From assembly GCF_021404305.1 (NCBI RefSeq), contig NZ_JABFTX010000002.1:310001-374000 (forward strand): a stretch of 64,000 nt of DNA. The letters are read 5' to 3'. A program made the translations under genes and the position numbers. Source of the stretch: Billgrantia ethanolica. Its GTDB lineage: Bacteria; Pseudomonadota; Gammaproteobacteria; Pseudomonadales; Halomonadaceae. The notes under the pieces are model-generated. The model was not told the DNA's origin. It worked only from the letters and a program-made list of their open reading frames with translations, and did no database searches. Positions within the stretch are counted from its first letter, which is position 1, and each line of letters starts with the position of its first letter. This document shows positions 51,513 through 59,570 of this stretch, piece by piece.

Positions 51513-52520
51513 TCAACCCTCCTCAAGCTCGTCTGGCATCAGGTGCTCGGGGATCTCGTAGCCCTGTTCGAGGATGTAGCGGGCCACGCCGGCATGCAGC
51601 GGGGTCTGTCCACGCTCGAGCGTCTGCTCGATTATGTCGAGCCCCTGGATGGCCGAATAGGATTCGGCGACGGTATCGACGTTCTCGACCACGGTCTTGA
51701 AGATATCGTAGGCGGTATCCTCGGGCAGGTCGGTAGTGGTGCCGACGGTGATGAAGACCACGCGCAGATTCATCGGGCCGGTGTCATAGGGCGTGTCATC
51801 CACGTGCATGAAATCGAAGTGCGGGTACTCGGCTTGAACCTGTTCGATTTCCTCGTCCGACCAGCCCAGGATACGGATATCGCGGGTGGTCTCGGCGTCC
51901 ATGATGGCGCTATCGGGGGCGTTGGGTGGCCCGGCCTTGGTAAAGCCGACTACGCGACGGTCCTGGAAAGCAGTAATGGCGTCACTCATGCCGGTGCGGA
52001 ACCAGTTGGGCTCGACACCCATTGCCTCCATGGCCTCGAAGGTAGCGCGCTCGGTGCCGGATCCGCGGCCGCCACCGTTGAATGCCACGCCGTCGAGATC
52101 GGAGTAGGAGGTCACATCGGAGTTGGCGTCGACCACGGTCAGATAGGCCAGCGGCGTGGTGACCCAGAAGGTGCGGAAGTTGGGGCTGGGGTCGCCTTCA
52201 AAGGGCCCAAGCCCCTTGTAGTATTCGAAGAGGTCAGGCTCGGCCATCATCGCCCAGTCGACTTGTCCGTCACGTAGCCGGCGCGAGTTGTCGAGTCCAC
52301 CGCCGGTTTCGAGCACCGAGTGGTTGACGTCGTCGAGCTCTGAATTGAGCAGCTGGGAGACGGCGACGAAATACGCATACAGCGACGATGCCTGGCTGGT
52401 TGTGCCCACCGATAGCTGGGTCTGTGCCTGCGCCCCGAGGGGAAGCGAGAGCAGCAGAGCGGCACCAATACCGGCTGCCAGGGGTGTCTTGCGTGAAAGA
52501 TGAGTTGCAGGGGTTGTCAT
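51513..52520 (-). CDS. TAXI-family TRAP solute-binding protein 3
   Basis: A 335-residue periplasmic receptor with a signal peptide ending near AQA-QTQ. It has the TAXI layout (SVGTTSQASSLYAYFVAVSQLL, ETGGGLDNSRRLRDGQVDWAMM, GTTTDLPEDTAYDIFKTVVENVD) but is clearly divergent from the paired receptors at 12076 and 16608, so it probably binds a different ligand. Second gene of the operon lyase 2 - receptor - permease - amidase 2. Confidence 0.9.
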   Translation of the reverse strand: MTTPATHLSRKTPLAAGIGAALLLSLPLGAQAQTQLSVGTTSQASSLYAYFVAVSQLLNSELDDVNHSVLETGGGLDNSRRLRDGQVDWAMMAEPDLFEYYKGLGPFEGDPSPNFRTFWVTTPLAYLTVVDANSDVTSYSDLDGVAFNGGGRGSGTERATFEAMEAMGVEPNWFRTGMSDAITAFQDRRVVGFTKAGPPNAPDSAIMDAETTRDIRILGWSDEEIEQVQAEYPHFDFMHVDDTPYDTGPMNLRVVFITVGTTTDLPEDTAYDIFKTVVENVDTVAESYSAIQGLDIIEQTLERGQTPLHAGVARYILEQGYEIPEHLMPDELEEG

Positions 52521-52593
52521 GGGATTGCCTCTTGTTGTTATCGCTCATGGGCGATGGAGCGCTGTTGTCGTGTTGACGCCTGTTGCCGGCATG

Positions 52594-53517
52594 CTAGCCG
52601 CGGTCGGTAAAGTGCGATTCGAGCGTGGTCCATTCGGGATAGTCAAAGAGTGACCAGAGGCCTTGGTGATCGAGCATCTGCTCGTGCATCGGAGCCGTAC
52701 TGCCATGCTGTGCCAGGCTTTCGAGCATGCGCGCCCCTTGGAACCCGAACAGCCGCGTCAGTGAGTTGGGATAGATGGCCAGGCGATAGCCAAGGTGGGC
52801 GAGAGTATCGGCGTCGAGGAAAGGGGTACGACCGCCTTCCACCATGTTGGCCAACGTGGGACAAGAGAGCCGCTGATTGATCTGCCGCATCTCCTCCTCG
52901 CTTTCGGGAGACTCGACGAAAATGATGTCGGCGCCCGCCTCTCGATAGGCCATGGCGCGGTCCAGTGCCTCTGCCAGGCCGTGGCCGGTACGGGCATCGG
53001 TGCGGGCAATGATGATGACGTCGTCGTCATCGCGGGCGTCCACGGCGGCTTTGATGCGGCCTTGCATTTCGTTGATGTCGACTAGCTTGCGCCCGAGTTC
53101 ATGTCCGCATTTTTTGGGCCAGGCCTGGTCTTCGATCTGCATGGCACTGACGCCGGCACGTTCAAGTTCTCGAACGGTTCTCACCACGTTGAGCGGGCCG
53201 CCATAGCCGGTGTCGACATCGCAGATGACGGGAATGTCGACAACGTCGGCGATGCGCCTTGCTCGTTCGGCGATCTCGGCGAAGGAGATCACGCCGATAT
53301 CCGGCGCCCCCAGGGCGCTCATCGAGACACCGGAACCGGTGATGTAGGCGGCCGGGAAGCCAGCTTTTGCGACCAGCCGCGCGCTGAGGCAGTCAAAGCA
53401 GCCCGGTGCCATGGTCAGTACGTCGCGTTCGATCAGTGTTCTGAGTCGCGCATTTCGGCCCTGGGCCGGAGCGAGCCCAAGCGGATAGCCTGGACGCCGC
53501 GTAACGGTGGAAGTCAT
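52594..53517 (-). CDS. Isocitrate lyase/PEP mutase family lyase 2
   Basis: A 307-residue TIM-barrel lyase. VICDVDTGYGGPLNVVRTV carries the Mg-binding Asp residues, EDQAWPKKCGH is the catalytic K-K-C-G-H loop, and IIARTDARTGHG follows. It is the same family as the enzyme at 42683 but a separate branch (K-K instead of K-R, longer N-terminus). Candidates are methylisocitrate-, dimethylmalate- or oxaloacetate-cleaving activity. First gene of an operon with a TAXI transporter and an amidase, AGGAGA upstream of the ATG. Confidence 0.87.
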   Translation of the reverse strand: MTSTVTRRPGYPLGLAPAQGRNARLRTLIERDVLTMAPGCFDCLSARLVAKAGFPAAYITGSGVSMSALGAPDIGVISFAEIAERARRIADVVDIPVICDVDTGYGGPLNVVRTVRELERAGVSAMQIEDQAWPKKCGHELGRKLVDINEMQGRIKAAVDARDDDDVIIIARTDARTGHGLAEALDRAMAYREAGADIIFVESPESEEEMRQINQRLSCPTLANMVEGGRTPFLDADTLAHLGYRLAIYPNSLTRLFGFQGARMLESLAQHGSTAPMHEQMLDHQGLWSLFDYPEWTTLESHFTDRG

Positions 53518-53869
53518 TTAGGATCTCCTGGTCATGCTTGCCGGGAAAGTACGGCTTCGCTAGCGAAGCAAGCTGTGCAGCATGAAATGGATTAGGTCAG
53601 GTGTGATGCTTTTAAGGCAGTGGGCGCCAAAAAGATGCAGCGCTATTTATTCTTCATGTAATAGGAGAAAAGGGAGAAGAAAAAAGCTGGGAAAGTCTGA
53701 GGTGGTTTGATTTTTTTCATGATGTTTGTCTTTGTTGTCAGGGTGGATTTGTCTTTGTATTGTTTTTATTTTTCTTTGCCTTTCTACAAGGCTACCAAAA
53801 GCCAAGATGATGGCTAGTGATATTTTCTTGATTTAAAGGTGAGGATTATTGATGATTTTGGTCTCAGTT
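53518..53869. other. AT-rich 352-base intergenic region
   Basis: No gene is seen. The right half (about 53640-53860) is strongly T-rich with runs such as GATTTTTTTC and TTGTTTTTATTTTTC, unlike the rest of the window. It holds the promoter of the lyase operon and the end of the LysR transcript. No clear inverted repeat was found. The composition supports horizontal origin or a silenced (H-NS-like-bound) promoter. Confidence 0.6.
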
Positions 53870-54739
53870 TTAATCGCTGTCGTAATGGCGTTTCAATATG
53901 TTTCTGATGATTTTTATTGGCCTGTCGTTGTGCTCAATCTTTCTACTTACAAGCGAAAAGCGAAGGGTAGGTGCATCATCACCAAGTGAAGTGATGTCGA
54001 TGTCATAGTGCTTCAGGCGGGGGTCGGGAAGGATGACAACAGCTGCTCCATACCCGGAAGCAACCATCGAGATCACGCCCTCGAGGGACTGCAGCTCCAG
54101 TGCAGGCGGCCTGGCTCCGAAGATCGACAGCGACAAGCAGCGTGAGATCTTTCCAAGTGAGGTGGACCTGTCGTAAGCGATCCAGGGAAATGCACCTAGT
54201 CCATCTTCATCGCTTCCCGGTGGCATTTGCTTGGGTGTGATCAAGCGGAACGGCACCTCCTGCAGGAGCTGCCAGTCGAGCTGCCGACGGCTGGCGGTGG
54301 CGGGCTCTGCTACTATCGCGGCATCCAGCTCACCCAGCTTCACGGCTTCGATGAGATCCTGGGAGCGTCCCGGAGTGCAGCTCACCTCCAGCTGTGGAGC
54401 CAGCTCCTTGAGTCTATTAAATAGTGGGGGCAGCACGACCGGCTGCATGATGCTGATGGTTCCCAGCTGGAGACGGCCAGTGACCGACGCCTGGTGACCA
54501 CCGCGCAGCCGTTCGATTTCCTCGAGTAGTGGGCCGACTCTAGCGCTTAGCTCGTGGGCAAAGGGCGTTGGCGTGACCGACTGTCCGGCTCGATTGAACA
54601 TGGCCTTTTCAAAGTACTGTTCGACGGTCTTCACCTGCATGCTGACGGCGCTTGGCGTAATGTTCATGGCCTTCGCCGCCAGGGCAAAGCTGCCTTTCTC
54701 GACGATTGTCTTCACCGTGATGAGAAAGTCGAGTCGCAT
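53870..54739 (-). CDS. LysR-family transcriptional regulator 2
   Basis: A 289-residue LysR regulator: HTH at residues ~3-60 (DFLITVKTIVEKGSFALAAKAMNITPSAVSMQVKTVEQYF) and an effector domain. It lies between the Tct/amidase genes upstream and the lyase/TAXI operon downstream, all on the minus strand, so it could be co-transcribed with the former and regulate the latter. GGAGGG is 6 bases upstream of its ATG. Its codons are less GC-biased towards the 3' end, continuing into the AT-rich gap. Confidence 0.9.
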   Translation of the reverse strand: MRLDFLITVKTIVEKGSFALAAKAMNITPSAVSMQVKTVEQYFEKAMFNRAGQSVTPTPFAHELSARVGPLLEEIERLRGGHQASVTGRLQLGTISIMQPVVLPPLFNRLKELAPQLEVSCTPGRSQDLIEAVKLGELDAAIVAEPATASRRQLDWQLLQEVPFRLITPKQMPPGSDEDGLGAFPWIAYDRSTSLGKISRCLSLSIFGARPPALELQSLEGVISMVASGYGAAVVILPDPRLKHYDIDITSLGDDAPTLRFSLVSRKIEHNDRPIKIIRNILKRHYDSD

Positions 54740-54765
54740 GGTATGCCCTCCGCGGCAAAGGGCGG

Positions 54766-55380
54766 TCAGCTGCCCAGCTGTTCCAGCAGTGACTGACAGT
54801 CGGTGATAGTGGCGATGCTGGCCATGTCGGCAATAGCAGTGTCGTGAGTGGTGCGCTTGAACGCGGCGCAGCCGTCCTCGATGACCAAGGTGTGGTAGTC
54901 GCGCATATGGGCATCGCGCACGGTGCTGGCAACGCCACCGTTAGTGACGATTCCGCACACCGCGACTGTGGTGATGCCGGCTTTCTTGAGAACCCAGTCG
55001 AGTTGGGTATTGAAAAATCCGGAATAGGCGACCTTATTCACCGACACGTCGACGAAGTGACGGATCACCTCGACATTGGCCTGTCCGTGACTGTCCGGCG
55101 CGAAGTCGCCACGCCTCAGGAATGGCCTTAGTGATTTGAGATGTGGCGAGATCATGGGCTCGCCCTGGGCATCCGGCCACAAGGTGAAACGGGTAGCCGC
55201 CACCAAGCCACCGGTCTGTTTCAAGTACCGGGCGAGTGGTGCGATTCGCTCGGGCAAAGCGACAGCCTCGGGGTTGTTGGCGCCACCTCGGGCGTAGGCG
55301 CCTTCGGGGTGCAGAAAGTCGTTTTGCAGGTCGACGATGATCAACGCAGTGCGTTGAGGCGTAAGGGTGTCAGTTTGCAT
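54766..55380 (-). CDS. Isochorismatase-fold protein lacking the catalytic cysteine
   Basis: A 204-residue isochorismatase-superfamily protein. Asp (ALIIVDLQNDFL) and Lys (VNKVAYSGFFNTQL) of the triad are there, but the nucleophile position, normally T-N-x-C-V-x-S-T, reads T-N-G-G-V-A-S-T. The only nearby Cys is six residues earlier (V-A-V-C-G). So it may work like cysteine-less isochorismatases that protonate a vinyl ether, or be a binding protein. The start overlaps the tctA stop by 11 bases, coupling it to that transporter. Confidence 0.85.
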   Translation of the reverse strand: MQTDTLTPQRTALIIVDLQNDFLHPEGAYARGGANNPEAVALPERIAPLARYLKQTGGLVAATRFTLWPDAQGEPMISPHLKSLRPFLRRGDFAPDSHGQANVEVIRHFVDVSVNKVAYSGFFNTQLDWVLKKAGITTVAVCGIVTNGGVASTVRDAHMRDYHTLVIEDGCAAFKRTTHDTAIADMASIATITDCQSLLEQLGS

Positions 55381-56887
55381 GGGATGCCTTGTCTGTTTTG
55401 TTGGCCTTGAGCCGTCTGCGCACGCTGCTGGTCATGATGAAGCCGATGGCCAATGCCGTGATTATGAGGATGCTGAAGCTGATCGGACGGTCGATGAAGG
55501 TGCCGAGGTTGCCGCGGGAGAGCAGCATGGCACGCCGGAAGTGCTCTTCCATCAGCGGCCCGAGAATGAAGCCGAGCAGCAGCGGTGCCGGGTCGAAGCG
55601 CAGCGTGCTGAGCAGGTAGCCGAGAACGCCGATGGCGACCACGGTATAGATGTCGAAGGTGCTGTTGCTGACGCTGAACACGCCCACACTGATGAAGACC
55701 AGGATGGTGGGGTAGAGCAATCGGTAGGGGATCTTGAGCATGCTGACCCACAGTCCGATCATCGGAATGTTGAACACCACCAGCAGGATGTTGCCGATGA
55801 TGAAACTGACGATCAGGCCCCAGAACAGCTCAGGCTGTGCGGTGATCAGCTGTGGCCCTGGGGTGATGCCGTGGATGATCAGAGCGCCCAGGATCAGGGC
55901 CATGGTGATGTCACCGGGAATGCCGAGCGTCAGAGTGGGCACGAAGGCCGTCTGGGCGGAGGCGTTGTTGGCGGCCTCGGGGGCGGCTACCCCTTCAATG
56001 GCGCCATGGCCGAAGCGCTCGGGGTGCCTGGAGAGTTTTTTCTCGGTGGCATAGGACATGAACGAGGAGATCGAGGCGCCTGTGCCGGGCAGGGTGCCAA
56101 AAAAGCTGCCGATTGCCGAGCCTCGCGCCATGGAGGGAAGCGACCGTCGCCACTCCTCGCGATTGGGCAACATCGAGCGCAGTGTGAAGCGCTGGCTTAG
56201 TTGGGAGGTGTCGATGGTGTTGATGTTGCGGATGATATCGGCGACCCCGAAGATGCCCATTGCCAGTGCGACCAGGCTCAGGCCGCTGGAAAGCTCGGAG
56301 AAGCCGAAGGTATAGCGGATCACGCCGGTATTGACGTCCGTGCCGACCATGCTCAGCAGTAACCCCAGCACCACCATGGCCCCACCTTTCAGTGGCGAGT
56401 CGGAAAAGGTGCAGGCGGCCACCAGCCCGAGGAGCATCAATGCGAAGTACTCGGCGGAGCCAAACTTGAGTCCCAGCTTGGCGATATAGGGCGAAAAGAA
56501 GATCAGGATGATCAGACCGGTTATGGCGCCGGCGAACGAGGCGATGGTGGTGATGAACAGCGCCACCCCGGCGCGCCCATTACGGGCCATGGGATTGCCA
56601 TCGAGACAGGCCACGGCGGAGGAGGCCGTGCCCGGCAGTCTGAGCAATATGGCAGCGGTCGAGCCGCCATACTGGGCGCCATAATAGACCCCTGCCAGCA
56701 TCACGATGGCGACGTCGGCACCGATGTAATAAGTGATCGGGAGCAGCAGGGAGATGGCGGCCAGCGGGCCGATGCCCGGTAGCACCCCGATGAAGGTGCC
56801 AAGCAGTACCCCGATAAAGCAGTACCACAGCATCGTCGGGGTCAGAGCGGCTTGGAGCCCGATCCCCAGGTTGGCAATTACGTCCAT
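55370..56887 (-). CDS. tctA: Tripartite tricarboxylate transporter large permease 2
   Basis: A 505-residue TctA-family permease with about ten to twelve hydrophobic segments. Signatures are GVLPGIGPLAAISLLLPITYYIGAD, LLRLPGTASSAVACLDGNPMA, FGTLPGTGASISSFMSYATEKKLS and EGVAAPEAANNASAQTAFVPTLTLGIPGDITMALILG. It is part of tctC-tctB-tctA-isochorismatase on the minus strand. It is more divergent from the tctA at 27665 than orthologues would be, so a different substrate is likely. Confidence 0.92.
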   Translation of the reverse strand: MDVIANLGIGLQAALTPTMLWYCFIGVLLGTFIGVLPGIGPLAAISLLLPITYYIGADVAIVMLAGVYYGAQYGGSTAAILLRLPGTASSAVACLDGNPMARNGRAGVALFITTIASFAGAITGLIILIFFSPYIAKLGLKFGSAEYFALMLLGLVAACTFSDSPLKGGAMVVLGLLLSMVGTDVNTGVIRYTFGFSELSSGLSLVALAMGIFGVADIIRNINTIDTSQLSQRFTLRSMLPNREEWRRSLPSMARGSAIGSFFGTLPGTGASISSFMSYATEKKLSRHPERFGHGAIEGVAAPEAANNASAQTAFVPTLTLGIPGDITMALILGALIIHGITPGPQLITAQPELFWGLIVSFIIGNILLVVFNIPMIGLWVSMLKIPYRLLYPTILVFISVGVFSVSNSTFDIYTVVAIGVLGYLLSTLRFDPAPLLLGFILGPLMEEHFRRAMLLSRGNLGTFIDRPISFSILIITALAIGFIMTSSVRRRLKANKTDKASHAN

Positions 56888-56906
56888 GCGAGTGTCTCCA
56901 CGGCAG

Positions 56907-57356
56907 TTATCCCCACCACAGCGGCATGGTCATACCGAGCCCGAAAATGAAGATCAGCGAAGCCAGGCCGGCAACGACGCCGGCCAGCAAAAGTCTGCCT
57001 GGCCAGGTGATCTGACGGTCGGCCCAGGAAGAGACCAGTACGCTGACAAAAGTGGCGGTCAGCAATCCCGCGGGCCTTAGCAACAGGGCGAATAGCGACA
57101 GGCTGGCAGCCACGATCAGAAGCTGGCCGAGCTGAATCTGCACCCGGCTGCTCGGCCTCCACTGTGAGGACACGGCGAGAGTCGCGCCCATCACACACAG
57201 CATGGCCGAGAGCAGGGTGGGCAAGAAGCCGGGCCCCATCCGGGCCAGGCTGCCGAGAGCATACTGCTGGCCGTGGTAGAAAGCGTAAGCGCCTATTCCT
57301 ACGAGCAGCAGCCCACCGAAGAGGTCGTGATTGACCTTGAGCGTCAACTTAGTCAT
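56907..57356 (-). CDS. tctB: Tripartite tricarboxylate transporter small subunit 2
   Basis: A 149-residue protein with four hydrophobic segments, the TctB partner of the downstream TctA. The N-terminal FGGLLLVGIGAYAFYHGQQYALGSLARMGPGFLPTLLSAMLC is the typical TctB opening with its Gly-Pro-Gly-Phe turn. It is 19 bases from tctA and 12 from tctC. Confidence 0.88.
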   Translation of the reverse strand: MTKLTLKVNHDLFGGLLLVGIGAYAFYHGQQYALGSLARMGPGFLPTLLSAMLCVMGATLAVSSQWRPSSRVQIQLGQLLIVAASLSLFALLLRPAGLLTATFVSVLVSSWADRQITWPGRLLLAGVVAGLASLIFIFGLGMTMPLWWG

Positions 57357-57368
57357 TGGGTGCGGCGA

Positions 57369-58346
57369 TCACTGCTTCTCGATGCTGCCGGCCTCGGCAA
57401 TGGCCTGCCAGCGCTCGATGTCTTCGATGATGAAGGCGGCAAACTCCTCGGCGGAGATGTCGATCGGCTCTGCGCCCTCGCGCTCAAGCAGATTGGCCCC
57501 TGACTCTCCCTGCATGATCTCGGTCACGTCGGCATTGAGCCGCTCGACGATGCTGGAATCCATGCCAGCCGGGCCGAGCAGGCCGAACCAGCCATAGGTG
57601 GTGGGGTAGTCACCCAGGGTCTCATTGATGGAGGGGATATCGTCGAGGTTGGGCATCCGCTCCGGCGAGGTGACGGCAATCGCATTGGCATCGCCCGACT
57701 CGACCAGTGGCATGGCAGCGGCGAAAGGGGCAAACATTACGTCGACATGGCTACCGATGAGATCGGCCATGGCCGGGGCGGTGCCGTTGTAGGGGATTTC
57801 GTAGCCAAGCACGTCGGACTCCTGCATGAACTTCAGGGTCTCCATGTGCAGTGAGGAACCCAGTCCACCGACCCCGAAGGTGATGCCGTCGGGCTGTTCG
57901 GTGGCGTAGTCGAGCAGGCCCTGCAGGCTGTCGACCTCGAGGTCTGGGCGCGACAGCAGGATGCTGGAAACCTCGCCGAGCAGAGAGATCGGCGAGAAGT
58001 CTTCGACCGGATCGTAGGGCAACTGGTGGAACAGAGATGCGTTCAACGTATGGCTGGTATAGGCCACCAGCAGCGTATAGCCGTCCGGGGCGGCGTTGGC
58101 AACCGCCTCTGCGGCGATGTTGGCTCCGGCGCCCGGGCGGTTGTCAACCACGGTGGGTACGTCGTACTTCTGGGCCAGGCCCTCGGCCACTTCGCGCGCC
58201 AGGGCATCGGTGGTGCCGCCGGCAGAGGCGCCGACGATGAAGGTGATCGGCTTACTGGGATAGTCATCGGCGACGGCCATGCTGCCCAGCATCAGGCTTA
58301 GGGGGGCGGCTGCGACAAGCAGTAGGCAAGGGCTGTTCAAGCGCAT
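57369..58346 (-). CDS. tctC: Tripartite tricarboxylate transporter substrate-binding protein 2
   Basis: A 325-residue Bug-family periplasmic receptor with a signal peptide ending near AVA-DDY. KPITFIVGASAGGTTDALAREVAEGLAQ and VVDNRPGAGANIAAEAVANAAPDGYTLL are the standard ligand-binding motifs. First gene of its operon and divergent from a GntR regulator, with a palindrome 109 bases upstream. The ligand is an unidentified carboxylate. Confidence 0.92.
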   Translation of the reverse strand: MRLNSPCLLLVAAAPLSLMLGSMAVADDYPSKPITFIVGASAGGTTDALAREVAEGLAQKYDVPTVVDNRPGAGANIAAEAVANAAPDGYTLLVAYTSHTLNASLFHQLPYDPVEDFSPISLLGEVSSILLSRPDLEVDSLQGLLDYATEQPDGITFGVGGLGSSLHMETLKFMQESDVLGYEIPYNGTAPAMADLIGSHVDVMFAPFAAAMPLVESGDANAIAVTSPERMPNLDDIPSINETLGDYPTTYGWFGLLGPAGMDSSIVERLNADVTEIMQGESGANLLEREGAEPIDISAEEFAAFIIEDIERWQAIAEAGSIEKQ

Positions 58347-58724
58347 CGGAAACTCCTTCTTGTTGATTTAGGTGAAGCCGTGACGAGCGCGGGTGTGGTC
58401 ATCAATAGGCTTGGGTACGTCGTGACAATCACTCTAGGTATGGTTTTATTGTAATGTCAATAGGACAATTGAGGGCGGTCACCCCCCGGGCCAGGGGCAA
58501 GGGGGAGCCGTTGGACATTGCCCCGAAGGGCGCAGAGGCATCCGAGCAGCACTGTCATGCTGACGGTGCTGGTGAACTAACCGGTGCCGGAGCCGCTACT
58601 GGCGCAAGAGCGAATCCGTTGGCGTGTGACGTGGAGGCATGGTACGTTTTGTTATGTCAACAAGACATGGAATAAAAAAGCAACCAAAGCCAGAAGCTCC
58701 CATGCTTCAGGCACAGGAGGCGCA
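58347..58724. promoter_or_regulatory. 378-base divergent promoter region with paired operators
   Basis: No gene is seen. Two sites share TGTC-N5-GACA: 58455-58467 (TGTCAATAGGACA, nearer tctC) and 58654-58668 (ATGTCAACAAGACAT, nearer the GntR gene), exactly 200 bases apart. One site per promoter, at that distance, suggests binding by the adjacent GntR protein, perhaps with looping. Confidence 0.65.
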
Positions 58725-59510
58725 GTGACAGACCTCTCGAAACGCCAGCCCAACCGGAATGCCGGTGATCCGTGGCCGAAACACCATCGTGTTTATCTGG
58801 TTCTGCGTCAGGCAATCCTAGAGGGTCACTACACGCCAGATAAACCCTTACCCAACGAGATAGCCTTGACCGAGCAGTTCCAAGTGTCGCGAATTACCAT
58901 CCGCAAGGCGATGGAGCGTCTGGATCGGGAAGGGTTGATTGTTCGCTACCGTGGCAAGGGGACCTTTCCAATCGCTTCCAACGAGTCGTCACCGGTACAG
59001 GCGAGCATCTCCGGGGTAATTGAGAACCTCATTGAAATGGGGCTCAAAACGGACGTGAAAGTTATTGATTTCAGCTATGTAGCGGCCTCGGCGGAGGTGT
59101 CCAAGGCACTTGAAGTCGAGCCTGGCGCGCTGGTACAGAAGGCGACACGCATTCGTAGCCACCGTGGCTCCCCCTTCTCTCTGCTGATCACATACGTACC
59201 GGAATCGATTGGGCGTACCTTTACCGTGGCGGATTTGGCGTGTCAGCCGCTATTGCTGCTGCTGGAGCGTGCTGGCGCCAAAGTGACCAGTGCAGAGCAG
59301 GCCATTACCGCTAAGCTGGCCACGCCTAGCCAAGCCGAGCTACTCAATGTCGAGCCGGGGGACGCTCTGCTTTGCATTCGGCGCAAGGTGTTTGCTGAAG
59401 ACGACCGCCCCGTTGAATACATCGAAGGGTTTTATCGTCCCGATACCTATGAACACCAGATGTCACTGGGTCGTAAGACGCATCACGATAAGCGATTATG
59501 GGAGGCGTAA
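58725..59510 (+). CDS. GntR/HutC-family regulator with UTRA domain 2
   Basis: A 261-residue regulator with winged helix (KHHRVYLVLRQAILEGHYTPDKPLPNEIALTEQFQVSRITIRKAME) and UTRA ligand domain (RIRSHRGSPFSLLITYVPESIG and onward). I use the GTG at 58725, which has AGGAGG 5-6 bases upstream; the frame extends further up without a signal. Divergent from tctC, with matching TGTC-N5-GACA sites in between, so it likely controls the Tct/isochorismatase operon. Codon use is noticeably less GC-rich than in the flanking core genes. Confidence 0.88.
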   Translation: MTDLSKRQPNRNAGDPWPKHHRVYLVLRQAILEGHYTPDKPLPNEIALTEQFQVSRITIRKAMERLDREGLIVRYRGKGTFPIASNESSPVQASISGVIENLIEMGLKTDVKVIDFSYVAASAEVSKALEVEPGALVQKATRIRSHRGSPFSLLITYVPESIGRTFTVADLACQPLLLLLERAGAKVTSAEQAITAKLATPSQAELLNVEPGDALLCIRRKVFAEDDRPVEYIEGFYRPDTYEHQMSLGRKTHHDKRLWEA

Positions 59511-59570
59511 AACTACTAGTTTGGCTTCTCCCTGACTCAGCCGCTCGAATTGCCTGCGTTCTGGCGAGGG

